DNA from: an uncultured Holophagaceae bacterium
GTDB taxonomy: Bacteria; Acidobacteriota; Holophagae; Holophagales; Holophagaceae
DNA length: 45,588 nucleotides
Direction of reading: 5' to 3'
NCBI GenBank assembly: GCA_903884655.1
Contig: CAISFO010000013.1
Location: forward strand, 1-45,588
Under the pieces are notes generated by a model. The model worked only from the letters and a program-made list of their open reading frames with translations, had not been told where the DNA came from and searched no databases. Below, one piece after another: positions 24,448-31,978 of this stretch; position 1 is the stretch's first letter; each line of letters begins with the position of its first letter. Position numbers and translations under genes: made by a program.

Positions 24448-25187
24448 TGGAGGCCCGAGTCCTCCACTGCGCTGGTTGCGGTGCCTCGGTGCCGCCGGAT
24501 GCCCTGCAGTGCCCCTATTGCCACGCTCAGCTGGCCACCGTGGCCTGCCCTGTCTGCTTCGCCCTGGTGCCCCTGTCGGCCAATCATTGTCCGGGGTGCG
24601 GCGCGGCTTTGGCCACCCGCGTGGTGGCGACGCCAGACGGGGCCGCCTGTCCCGCCTGCCAGAAACCCCTGGCCGCGGCCAAGGTGGGCGATCTGGATAT
24701 CCAGGAATGCCAAACCTGCGGGGGCTTGTGGCTGGACCGCGCCATCTTCGAGCAGCTGGGCGCCAGCCGCGAGCGCCAGGGCGCCGTGCTCGGCGCCCTG
24801 CCCGCGTCCACCACGCCGCCCGCAGTCGCCCTGGAGGCGGTCCAGTACCGCCCGTGTCCTGCCTGCCACCAGCGCATGAACCGCGTGAACTATGCCCACC
24901 GTTCAGGCGTCATCCTGGATGTCTGCAAGCAGCACGGCCTCTGGTTCGACAAAGATGAACTGCGCCGCGTGCTGGCCTTCATCTCGGAAGGCGGACTGGA
25001 CCGCGCCCGGGAGCTGGAACTCGAAGAACTGAAGGAAGCCAAGCGGGCCAGCGTGCAGATCCCCGAACACCCGGCCTCCTCGACCGAGTTCGCTCATTCG
25101 ATGAACACCGGCAGCCACTGGCTGGGCGCCGCGGGATTGGCCTGGCTGGCTTCGGAAGTGGCAGACGCCTTCCTGCACCGTAACTAG
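24447..25187 (+). CDS. Zinc-ribbon protein with zf-TFIIB domains
   Basis: 246 residues. There are several CxxC pairs: CAGC/CPYC and CPVC/CPGC at the N-terminus, then CPAC...CQTCGGLWLDRAIFEQL (about 70-105) and CPAC...CKQHGLWFDKDELRRVL (about 135-170). The last two match the zf-TFIIB pattern, in which a ribbon is followed by GxWLD and a helix. A charged helix and a C-terminal hydrophobic stretch (GAAGLAWLASEVADAFL) end the protein. Function unknown; the ribbons probably bind zinc. It is translationally coupled to the lipoprotein upstream. Confidence 0.82.
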   Translation: MEARVLHCAGCGASVPPDALQCPYCHAQLATVACPVCFALVPLSANHCPGCGAALATRVVATPDGAACPACQKPLAAAKVGDLDIQECQTCGGLWLDRAIFEQLGASRERQGAVLGALPASTTPPAVALEAVQYRPCPACHQRMNRVNYAHRSGVILDVCKQHGLWFDKDELRRVLAFISEGGLDRARELELEELKEAKRASVQIPEHPASSTEFAHSMNTGSHWLGAAGLAWLASEVADAFLHRN

Positions 25188-25196
25188 AGCCGAATA

Positions 25197-25250
25197 GCCA
25201 TGGATGAAAACGGATGCAGATTCATGTCTTCTTCCGTGTACATCCGTGGC
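25197..25250. repeat. Imperfect inverted repeat with period-10 units
   Basis: Arms 25197-25220 and 25227-25250 pair at 19 of 24 bases around a 6-base loop. Each arm contains two related GGATG or TCCGTG units spaced by 10. It lies between convergent genes and could act as a two-way terminator. Confidence 0.6.
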
Positions 25251-25276
25251 TGATCACCCATGTTCTTCAGTGGCGC

Positions 25277-26011
25277 CTACCCGGCCTGCTTCACCAGCTC
25301 GGCGAATTTCCGGGAATCCAGGCTGGCGCCGCCGACGAGACCGCCGGCCACTTCGGGAAGCCCCAGCAGTTCGGGGAAGCTTTCCGGCGTGACGCTGCCG
25401 CCGTAGAGGATGGGCACCCTGTATTCCGTTCCCGTCAGGTGCCGGTTCAGCTCTGCGCGGATGAAGGCGTGGGCTTCCACCACCTGGGCGGCCTCGGCGC
25501 GGCGACCCGTGCCAATGGCCCAGACCGGCTCGTAGGCCACCCAGAGGGGACCCGGCCCGGTCTCCGCCAGGATGGACAGCTGCTGTCCAAGCACGGCGAG
25601 GGTCTGCCCGGCATCCCGCTGGGCGAGGGATTCCCCGATGCAGAGCAGGGGGAGCAGATCCCACTGCCAGGCGGCCTTGATCTTCTGGGTCAGGGCGGCG
25701 TCGGTCTCGCCGAAGAACTGCCGGCGTTCGCTGTGGCCCAGGATCACGCCCGAACACCCCGCGTCGCGGAGCTGGGGCATGGCGATCTCGCCGGTGAAGG
25801 CGCCCTTGGGTTCCGCATGCCCGTTCTGCCCGAAGACCTGGATGCCCTTGGGCCGCACCAGTTCGCTCACCTGGTGCAGGAGGGTGTAGGGCGGGGCGAT
25901 CCCGATCTCCGCGCCCGGATCCGGCGCCATGCGCAGGAGCAGGTCCTCGCAGAAGGCGCGGGCCTCGTGGGAGGTCAGGTTCATCTTCCAGTTGGCAACG
26001 ACACAGCGCAT
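25277..26011 (-). CDS. tpiA: Triosephosphate isomerase
   Basis: 244 residues. It interconverts dihydroxyacetone phosphate and glyceraldehyde 3-phosphate in the cytoplasm. Catalytic residues are Lys9 in ANWKMN, His93 in LGHSERR and Glu161 in AYEPVWAIGTG. The C-terminal phosphate-binding segment is LYGGSVTPESF with GGLVGGASLD. Length is normal. A GAGGAG site lies before the ATG at 26011. It is on the same strand as pgk and secG, with which it often forms one locus. Confidence 0.97.
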   Translation of the reverse strand: MRCVVANWKMNLTSHEARAFCEDLLLRMAPDPGAEIGIAPPYTLLHQVSELVRPKGIQVFGQNGHAEPKGAFTGEIAMPQLRDAGCSGVILGHSERRQFFGETDAALTQKIKAAWQWDLLPLLCIGESLAQRDAGQTLAVLGQQLSILAETGPGPLWVAYEPVWAIGTGRRAEAAQVVEAHAFIRAELNRHLTGTEYRVPILYGGSVTPESFPELLGLPEVAGGLVGGASLDSRKFAELVKQAG

Positions 26012-26061
26012 GGATTCTCCTCGAAGGCGGCGGCATTCATGGGGCTAGGACCTAGAGGCTA

Positions 26062-26871
26062 TCAGTCTTCCCGTTGCCTGGCATACTCCGTCGGGGTCCT
26101 ACCCAGGAAGGCTTTGAAGACCCTGGTGAAATGGGCCTGGTCGAAAAAACCCAGGCTCAGGGCCAGGGCCGGAAGGTCCACCGGCCGGCCAGCTTCCAGC
26201 CGCTCCATGGCGTCATGCAGCCGGTACCGCTGGATCACCCACTTGGTACTCACACCCACATACTCGCTGAAGAGCCGCTGGAGGGAACGGAGGCTCATCC
26301 CGGCCACCCGGGCCACTTCTTCCGCCCGGACCAGGGTCCGGTCCTCCAGGATACGGGCCACCAGGCTGCGGGCCAGCTGGGCCTTGGCATCGGGCGGCGG
26401 CAGCCGCTCGAGCAGGAAGGCCTCGAGCACGGCCACCGCCGCCGGGACATCGTCGCCGCAGGCCAGCACGGACGCTTCGAGCCTGGGACCTTCCAGTCCA
26501 AAAGCCTCGGTCAGGGTCAGGATCCGGTCCGTGAGGGCGTGCACCGACTCGGTCCAGAAAGGCCTGAAACAGCCCGGGTGGAACTTGACGCCGTAGACCC
26601 TCCCGCGGCCCTCCAGGGGCCGGATGAACCGCCTGGTGTTGACTCCCGCCAGCCCGGACCTCCCGGCTTCGATGACCAGATAGACGGAAGGGTGGGGCAG
26701 GGTTTCGCCGATCCGGGGGCTCTGGTTCCGCAGATCCCAGGAAATGGTCCAGAACCGCTCCACGAGCGATGCGAGGGGACCCTCCGGAAGGAACCGGCCC
26801 ACCGGAGTGTGCTTCCGGACCGATCCGGTTCCCACCACGCCTCTGGGCTGCCATTCCACGGGCTGGGCCAT
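26062..26871 (-). CDS. AraC-family transcriptional regulator
   Basis: 269 residues. The N-terminal half (about 1-150) resembles the ligand-binding-like DUF6597 region (LPHPSVYLVIE). The C-terminal half carries the two helix-turn-helix motifs of AraC proteins: VRAEEVARVAGMSLRSLQRLF and DLPALALSLGFFDQAHFTRVFKAFLG followed by TPTEY. It is divergent from the DUF3224 gene, with 86 bases between the starts, and probably regulates that gene. Confidence 0.92.
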   Translation of the reverse strand: MAQPVEWQPRGVVGTGSVRKHTPVGRFLPEGPLASLVERFWTISWDLRNQSPRIGETLPHPSVYLVIEAGRSGLAGVNTRRFIRPLEGRGRVYGVKFHPGCFRPFWTESVHALTDRILTLTEAFGLEGPRLEASVLACGDDVPAAVAVLEAFLLERLPPPDAKAQLARSLVARILEDRTLVRAEEVARVAGMSLRSLQRLFSEYVGVSTKWVIQRYRLHDAMERLEAGRPVDLPALALSLGFFDQAHFTRVFKAFLGRTPTEYARQRED

Positions 26872-26904
26872 TCATCTTCTCCATTCGGATCATTGTCGCG
26901 TTTC

Positions 26905-26910
26905 TACAAT
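26905..26910 (+). promoter_or_regulatory. Possible -10 element for the DUF3224 gene
   Basis: TACAAT matches the -10 consensus at 5 of 6 and lies 47 bases before the ATG. No good -35 is spaced correctly, as might be expected if the AraC protein activates it. Confidence 0.35.
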
Positions 26911-26957
26911 ACTGGACCACCGGCCCGCCCCAATCTGGGTTCCACCGGGGAGTACCT

Positions 26958-27479
26958 ATGCCGCTCCAAGTCGAACTGCCCCTCACCCTAGCCCTCGCGG
27001 CAGCACTGGCCCTGGGCCTGGCGGCCCAGAGCCCCCAACCGGCCCCTGCGGCCAAGACGAAGGAGGTCGCCATGACCACCACAGCCAAAGGCTCATTCAC
27101 GGTGGCCCTGGAGCCGCTGACGGACAGTGCCCGGAAGCCCGGCTGGGCCCCCGGGCGCATGACCATCGACAAGCAGTTCCAAGGGGATCTGGCGGGCACC
27201 AGCCAGGGCGAAATGATGACCGCCATGAGCGACGTGAAGGGATCGGGGGGCTACGCGGCCTTCGAGCGGTTCCAGGGGACCCTCGGTGGCCGACAGGGCA
27301 CCTTCTTCCTTCAGCACCATGGCCAGATGTCCCACGGCGCGCCCGGCGAGTGGATCGTGAGCGTGGTTCCGGACTCGGGCACCGAAGGCCTGATTGGGCT
27401 TTCGGGCCGCATGACCATCACCATCACTGGCAAGGACCACACCTACAGCTTCGAGTACAGCCTCCCCGGGACCCCGTGA
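26958..27479 (+). CDS. DUF3224 domain protein with signal sequence
   Basis: 173 residues from the ATG at 26958, with a GGGGAG site upstream; the longer frame overlaps the divergent regulator and is rejected. An N-terminal hydrophobic stretch (LPLTLALAAALALGLAAQS) looks like a signal peptide. From about residue 38 on, the sequence fits DUF3224: MTIDKQFQGDLAGTSQGEMM, GSGGYAAFERFQGTLGGR and GTFFLQHHGQM. This is a small beta-barrel family of unknown function. An internal ATG at 27072 would give the cytoplasmic form common in other species, so the export signal is the unusual part. Confidence 0.82.
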   Translation: MPLQVELPLTLALAAALALGLAAQSPQPAPAAKTKEVAMTTTAKGSFTVALEPLTDSARKPGWAPGRMTIDKQFQGDLAGTSQGEMMTAMSDVKGSGGYAAFERFQGTLGGRQGTFFLQHHGQMSHGAPGEWIVSVVPDSGTEGLIGLSGRMTITITGKDHTYSFEYSLPGTP

Positions 27480-27487
27480 TCCCTGGA

Positions 27488-28684
27488 TCAGCGCTGGAGA
27501 GCGGTGACGCCGGGAAGTTCTAGGCCGCTGAGGAATTCGAGGCTGGCGCCGCCTCCGGTGGAGACATGGCTCATGCGGGAGGCAACGCCCGCCTTGTTCA
27601 CGGCGGCCACACTGTCCCCGCCGCCCACCAGCACGAAGGCGCCCTTGTCGGCCGCATCGGCAAGCTCCTCGGCCACCGTCAAGGTTCCGCTGGCGAAGGG
27701 GGCCATCTCGAAGACGCCCATGGGGCCGTTCCAGAGCAGGGTCTTGGCCGCCCGGATCTCGGCGGCGTAGGCAGCGACGGTCTCAGGGCCGATGTCCAGG
27801 GCCATGCGGTCCGCGGGGATGTTCTGGTCCACGGTGATGGCGCAGTCCGCATCCTCCTTGAACTCCGTGGCGGCCACGTGGTCCAGGGGCAGCAGCAGGC
27901 GCGTCCCCTTGGCCTGGGCCTGCTTCAGCAGGTCCAGGGACATCTCCAGCTTGTCCTCTTCGCAGAGGCTCTTGCCGATCTCGTAGCCCTGGGCCTTGAG
28001 GAAGGTGTAGCTCATGGCGCCGCCGATGAGGATGGCGTCGGCCTTGCCGAGGAAATTCTGGATCAGCTCGATTTTGTCGCTGACCTTGGCGCCGCCGAAG
28101 ATGACCACCAGGGGCTTCTCGGGGTTGTGGAGGACCTTGCCAAGGGCCTTCAGCTCCTTTTCCATGAGGAAGCCTGCGGCGACGCGGTCCTTGGGGAAAT
28201 CCGCGACCATGCCGCTGACAGAGGCATGGGCCCGGTGGGCGGAGCCGAAGGCGTCATTCACATAGGTGTCGGCCAGCCGCGCCAGGCTGGCGGCGAATTC
28301 GGGGTTGTTCTTGGTCTCGCCCTTTTCGAAGCGCAGGTTCTCGAGCAGCAGCACCTGCCCGGGCTTCAGGGCCGCGGCCTCGGCCTCCACGGCCGCACCG
28401 TTCACATAGCTGGCCAGACGGCAGTCGAAGCCCTGCTCTCTGAGCCAGGCCGCCACAGGTGCGGCACTGTAGGCGGCCTCGTAGCCCTTGCCCTCGGGCC
28501 GGCCCAGATGCGAGGCCAGCACCACGGAAGCGCCCCCATCGAGCAGGCACTTCAGGGTGGGCAGCGTCTCCTGGACGCGGGTGGCGTCGGAGATCTTGCC
28601 GTCCTTGAGGGGCACGTTCAGGTCCGCCCGCAGGAAGACCCGGTGGCCCTTCACATCGAGATCGCGCACCGACTGGAAGCCCAT
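27488..28684 (-). CDS. pgk: Phosphoglycerate kinase
   Basis: 398 residues from the ATG at 28684, with AGGAG just upstream; the longer frame lacks support. It makes ATP from 1,3-bisphosphoglycerate in glycolysis. Motifs are VFLRADLNVPL, ASHLGRPEG, LLENLRFEKGE, the hinge region VVIFGGAKVSDKI, LLWNGPMGVFE and the nucleotide site GGGDSVAAV, ending VSTGGGASLEFL. The gene converges with DUF3224 with only 8 bases between the stops. Confidence 0.97.
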   Translation of the reverse strand: MGFQSVRDLDVKGHRVFLRADLNVPLKDGKISDATRVQETLPTLKCLLDGGASVVLASHLGRPEGKGYEAAYSAAPVAAWLREQGFDCRLASYVNGAAVEAEAAALKPGQVLLLENLRFEKGETKNNPEFAASLARLADTYVNDAFGSAHRAHASVSGMVADFPKDRVAAGFLMEKELKALGKVLHNPEKPLVVIFGGAKVSDKIELIQNFLGKADAILIGGAMSYTFLKAQGYEIGKSLCEEDKLEMSLDLLKQAQAKGTRLLLPLDHVAATEFKEDADCAITVDQNIPADRMALDIGPETVAAYAAEIRAAKTLLWNGPMGVFEMAPFASGTLTVAEELADAADKGAFVLVGGGDSVAAVNKAGVASRMSHVSTGGGASLEFLSGLELPGVTALQR

Positions 28685-28770
28685 GACTGCTCCTGGAATA
28701 GGGAAAGCATCATTCTGACGGAAGTGGGCGGGGTCGGCTATCTGTTGAACCCTTCGGACTCCAGACTGGA

Positions 28771-29550
28771 TCACCACGCCTTTTCGAACACTCCGATCCA
28801 CCTCGGGCTGTCCTCGGTGAAGCTGGCGCCTGCGTAAGTGCCCATGACGCGGCGAAGACGGAGGCCGGCGCGGACGGCCATCTCCTGGAGCTCCCGGGGG
28901 GGATAGAGGCGCACGCTCTCCAGGACCTCCCGGGCTTCGCCGGTGGCCAGACGGGTGAGCTCCATGCGTTTCACGAGGCGATCACCCTCGATGGACCGGA
29001 GGCTTCGCACCCTGATGCCGCTGTGCTCCACTGTGTCCTCGGGGATCAACGTGCGGGCCAGCAGCTCGACGTTGACGTAGTCCATCACCAGGACGCCCTG
29101 GTGCCTGAGCAGTCCCCCGAGGTCCAGCAGCAGCGCCCGGTTCTCCTCGTCCGAGAAGTAGCCGAAGGGGGTGAACCAGAGGCAGATGCCGCTCAGGACA
29201 CCCGCCTTCACCGGCAGGCGGCGCATGTCCCCCCGCAGCAGCCAGGGCCGGAGGCCGCCGGGGGCCATGCCAAGCAGGGTTCTGGAAAGATCCAGGCCGA
29301 AGGCCAGGGGGTTGGCCCGGCGCAGAATCTCCAGGTGCCGCCCGGCCCCGCAGGCGAGGTCCAGCACGGGCCCTTCCTGCAGTTCCGGCGCCACGCGCAG
29401 GGCCCGGCCCACGGCCACTCGGGCCTCCTCTTCGTCCCGGTGGGAGTAGAGCAGGGCATAGTCCTCGTCAAACCATGCTTCGAACCACTCGGTCAAGACA
29501 GCGCCTTCTGAAAACCCCAGAGTATCCAGGGGCGGCGCCTCCAGGCGCAT
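28771..29550 (-). CDS. SAM-dependent class I methyltransferase
   Basis: 259 residues. SAM motif I is VLDLACGAGRHLEILRR (about 63-79); motif II-like GLDLSRTLL and LLRGDMRRLPV follow, then LWFTPFGYFSDEENRALL in the position of the motif near the substrate pocket. It resembles small-molecule methyltransferases of the methyltransf_25 or UbiE type. The substrate is unknown. The start at 29550 has no strong ribosome site. It lies upstream of pgk on the same strand and is divergent from rbfA. Confidence 0.85.
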   Translation of the reverse strand: MRLEAPPLDTLGFSEGAVLTEWFEAWFDEDYALLYSHRDEEEARVAVGRALRVAPELQEGPVLDLACGAGRHLEILRRANPLAFGLDLSRTLLGMAPGGLRPWLLRGDMRRLPVKAGVLSGICLWFTPFGYFSDEENRALLLDLGGLLRHQGVLVMDYVNVELLARTLIPEDTVEHSGIRVRSLRSIEGDRLVKRMELTRLATGEAREVLESVRLYPPRELQEMAVRAGLRLRRVMGTYAGASFTEDSPRWIGVFEKAW

Positions 29551-29603
29551 GGAGACAGAGAAAAGGCCGGGTCGGGTAGAATGAACATTGCAAAAGGAAT
29601 CCC

Positions 29604-29999
29604 ATGCTCCGCCCCGAACGCCTGGAAGACCAGGTTCATTTCCTCCTCTCCACCCTCGTGCAGCGCGAGCTCCGGGATCCGGAACTGGGCTTCGTGACGC
29701 TCACCGCCGTCCGCCTGTCACCGGACCGCAGCGTGGCCAAGGTGTATTTCACCGTGCTGCCCGCCAATGGTGGCGACCAGGAGGCCCAGGATGGCTTCAC
29801 CCGCAAGGCCCTGGGCCGGGCGGCGGGGTTCCTCCGCAGCCAGCTGGCCACTCGCCTCAAAATGAAGCGGGTCCCCGAACTGCGCTTCTTTCCCGACAGC
29901 ACCCTGGAGGCGGGCAACCACCTGGAGTCGCTCCTGTCCGAGATCGAGAAGGAGCGGGCCGCCCGGCCGGTGGACCCCGAGCCGGACCCGGACGCCTGA
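29604..29999 (+). CDS. rbfA: Ribosome-binding factor A
   Basis: 131 residues. RbfA is a KH-like protein that helps 30S subunit maturation. Recognisable segments are LVQRELRDPELGFVTLTAVRLS, DRSVAKVYFTVL and KRVPELRFFPDSTLEAGNHLESLL. An AAGGAA site precedes the ATG. Its TGA overlaps the truB ATG. The usual infB neighbour is not in the window. Confidence 0.95.
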   Translation: MLRPERLEDQVHFLLSTLVQRELRDPELGFVTLTAVRLSPDRSVAKVYFTVLPANGGDQEAQDGFTRKALGRAAGFLRSQLATRLKMKRVPELRFFPDSTLEAGNHLESLLSEIEKERAARPVDPEPDPDA

Positions 30000-30895
30000 T
30001 GGTTGAAGCCGGCATCCACCTCGTCCACAAGGTCGTGGGCCAGAGCAGCTTTGACGTGATCCGGGGCTTCAAGCGCCGGGCCTTCGAGGCGGGCCAGAAG
30101 AAGCTGGCCCTGGGCCACGGTGGCACCCTGGACCCCTTCGCCGACGGCCTGCTGCTGGTGCTGGCGGGCCAGGCCACCCGGCTCATGGAATTGCTGCATC
30201 CGCTGCCCAAGACCTACGTGGCGGAGGTGGCCTGGGGGGTGGAAACCGATACCTGTGACCTGCAGGGCCTGCCCCTGGGCGACCCGGTCCTCCCTGAATT
30301 TGCTCCGGCGGCCCTGGACGCAGCCCTGGCGCCCTTTCTGGGCTGGACCGAGCAGGTGCCCCCCGCCACCAGCGCCAAGAAGATCGATGGCGAGGCCGCC
30401 TACAAGAAGGCCCATCGGGGCGAAGTGGTGCTGATGAAACCCTGCCGGGTCTTCCTGCTGTCCGCCCGCTGGCTCTCGCATGACCTGCCCCGGCGCAGCA
30501 CCCTGGAGCTCACCTGCCGGGGTGGTTTCTACGTGCGCAGCCTAGCTCGGGATCTGGGTCGGGCCCTGGGCTATGGCGCCCATCTCGCCGCCCTGCGCCG
30601 CACCGCCATCGGCCCCTGGGGGGATCCGGGCGAGGGCCAGGAGCGGCTGGTCGCTGGCACCGAGCTGCTGCCCTGGTGTCCTTCCCGGTTGCTCACGGAC
30701 CAGGAGGCCGAGCACTTGGGTCACGGACGGGCGATCCCGGCGGGTGACCCCCTATCGGCCACCTGGGCCATGCCCGACGGCTTCCCTGATCCTGGAGCAC
30801 CTCTGCGGGCTTTGCACGGTGACCGGCTGGTGGCCCTGCTCAAACCCACCGAAGAGGGGCTGCGGACTTTCGCCAACCTGCGCGGCGGACTCTAG
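29999..30895 (+). CDS. truB: tRNA pseudouridine55 synthase
   Basis: 298 residues from the ATG at 29999. TruB converts U55 in the tRNA T-loop to pseudouridine. The catalytic Asp45 lies in GHGGTLDPFADGLLLVL; other motifs are KTYVAEVAWGVETDTCD, PPATSAKKIDGEAAYKKA and CRGGFYVRSLARDLG. The rbfA-truB order is a common bacterial arrangement. The alpha/beta hydrolase starts 5 bases after the stop. Confidence 0.96.
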   Translation: MVEAGIHLVHKVVGQSSFDVIRGFKRRAFEAGQKKLALGHGGTLDPFADGLLLVLAGQATRLMELLHPLPKTYVAEVAWGVETDTCDLQGLPLGDPVLPEFAPAALDAALAPFLGWTEQVPPATSAKKIDGEAAYKKAHRGEVVLMKPCRVFLLSARWLSHDLPRRSTLELTCRGGFYVRSLARDLGRALGYGAHLAALRRTAIGPWGDPGEGQERLVAGTELLPWCPSRLLTDQEAEHLGHGRAIPAGDPLSATWAMPDGFPDPGAPLRALHGDRLVALLKPTEEGLRTFANLRGGL

Positions 30896-30900
30896 GTCCA

Positions 30901-31701
30901 ATGAAACACCTTGTCGTCAATGGCCTCCGCCTCGAGTACCTCGACCTCGCGGCACGACCGGGGAACGGGCCCACCCTGCTGCTGCTCCACGAGGGACTCG
31001 GCAGTGTGGCCATGTGGCGGCAGTTCCCTGAGAAGCTCGCCGCGGTGACGGGCTGCAGGACGATCGTCTACTCCCGGGCAGGGTACGGCGGGTCCCAGCC
31101 CATGCCGCATCCGCGAACGCCCCACTACCTCCACCAGGAGGCCGAAGGCACCCTGCCAGCCCTGGTGGCGGCCCTGGGCATCAACCGGCCCGTCCTCATC
31201 GGCCACAGCGACGGGGGCAGCATCGCCCTGATCTTCGCCAGCGCCTTCCCGGAAGTGCCCCTGGGTGTGGCGGTGATGGCGCCCCACGAGTTCATCGAAG
31301 AGGAGACCCTGGCTGGCATCCGGGCCGCCCGGATCGCCTGGGCGACCACCGACTGGCCTCAGAGACTCTCGCGCTTCCACGCAGATGCCGAGCAGGTGTT
31401 CCGCGACTGGAGTGACACCTGGCTGCAGCCTGAATTCAGGGACTGGAGCATCGAGGCCGGCCTCAGCCGCATCCGTTGTCCGGTGCTGGCCATCCAGGGG
31501 CTGGAGGACGAATACGCCACTCTGCGCCAGATCGACTTCATTGCCGAACGGGTACCGGGCACACGGCTGCTCAAGCTGCCGGACTGCGGCCACTCACCCC
31601 ATCGGGAGCAGGAGGCCGCAGTACTGGTGGCCCTCGACGGTTTCATCCGTGAACTCGACAGCGGGGAACCGCCGTCGGGACGGTCAAGCCTTCAGCCCTG
31701 A
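30901..31701 (+). CDS. Alpha/beta-fold hydrolase
   Basis: 266 residues. The core is clear: LLLLHEGLGSVAMW oxyanion region, nucleophile elbow LIGHSDGGSIAL with Ser103, acid in AIQGLEDEYATL and catalytic His in PDCGHSPHRE. No signal peptide, so cytoplasmic. The His-Glu-Gly oxyanion segment is typical of esterases and C-C bond hydrolases; the substrate is unknown. It follows truB closely, and its end overlaps the convergent Cys-rich gene by 10 bases. Confidence 0.9.
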   Translation: MKHLVVNGLRLEYLDLAARPGNGPTLLLLHEGLGSVAMWRQFPEKLAAVTGCRTIVYSRAGYGGSQPMPHPRTPHYLHQEAEGTLPALVAALGINRPVLIGHSDGGSIALIFASAFPEVPLGVAVMAPHEFIEEETLAGIRAARIAWATTDWPQRLSRFHADAEQVFRDWSDTWLQPEFRDWSIEAGLSRIRCPVLAIQGLEDEYATLRQIDFIAERVPGTRLLKLPDCGHSPHREQEAAVLVALDGFIRELDSGEPPSGRSSLQP

Positions 31702-31955
31702 GCTGGCACCCGCGCCGCCAGATCGTCGAGGACCTCCAGGAGCTGCTGGCACTCCTCGCAGCTGGTGTGGGGGGTGCCACAGGGGAATCCGTCCCCCTGC
31801 ATGCCCTGGCAACGGGGCTGCTGGACGAAGCGCATCAGCTCCGCCAGCAGTTCCGAGACCTTGGCCCGCAGGGGGCTGTCCGGGATCTCCCGGAGGGCCA
31901 GGACGATCTTCCATTCCTCGGGGCTGAGGTCGGTGTAGATGGCGGTGTCCTTCAT
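31692..31955 (-). CDS. Small Cys-rich protein after the oxidoreductase genes
   Basis: 87 residues from the ATG at 31955, with an AGGAGG site 5 bases upstream and 23 bases after the beta-gamma gene stop. The N-terminal half is helical (SPEEWKIVLALREIPDSPLRAKVSELLAELMRF, about 11-43). The C-terminal half has four Cys (49, 59, 66, 69) spaced C-x9-C-x6-C-x2-C with one His, which may bind a metal. I do not recognise a family. Its place at the end of the operon suggests a helper in assembly or regulation, as inference. Confidence 0.7.
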   Translation of the reverse strand: MKDTAIYTDLSPEEWKIVLALREIPDSPLRAKVSELLAELMRFVQQPRCQGMQGDGFPCGTPHTSCEECQQLLEVLDDLAARVPAQG

Positions 31956-31978
31956 GCTTGCCTCCTGGGGAGGATCGG

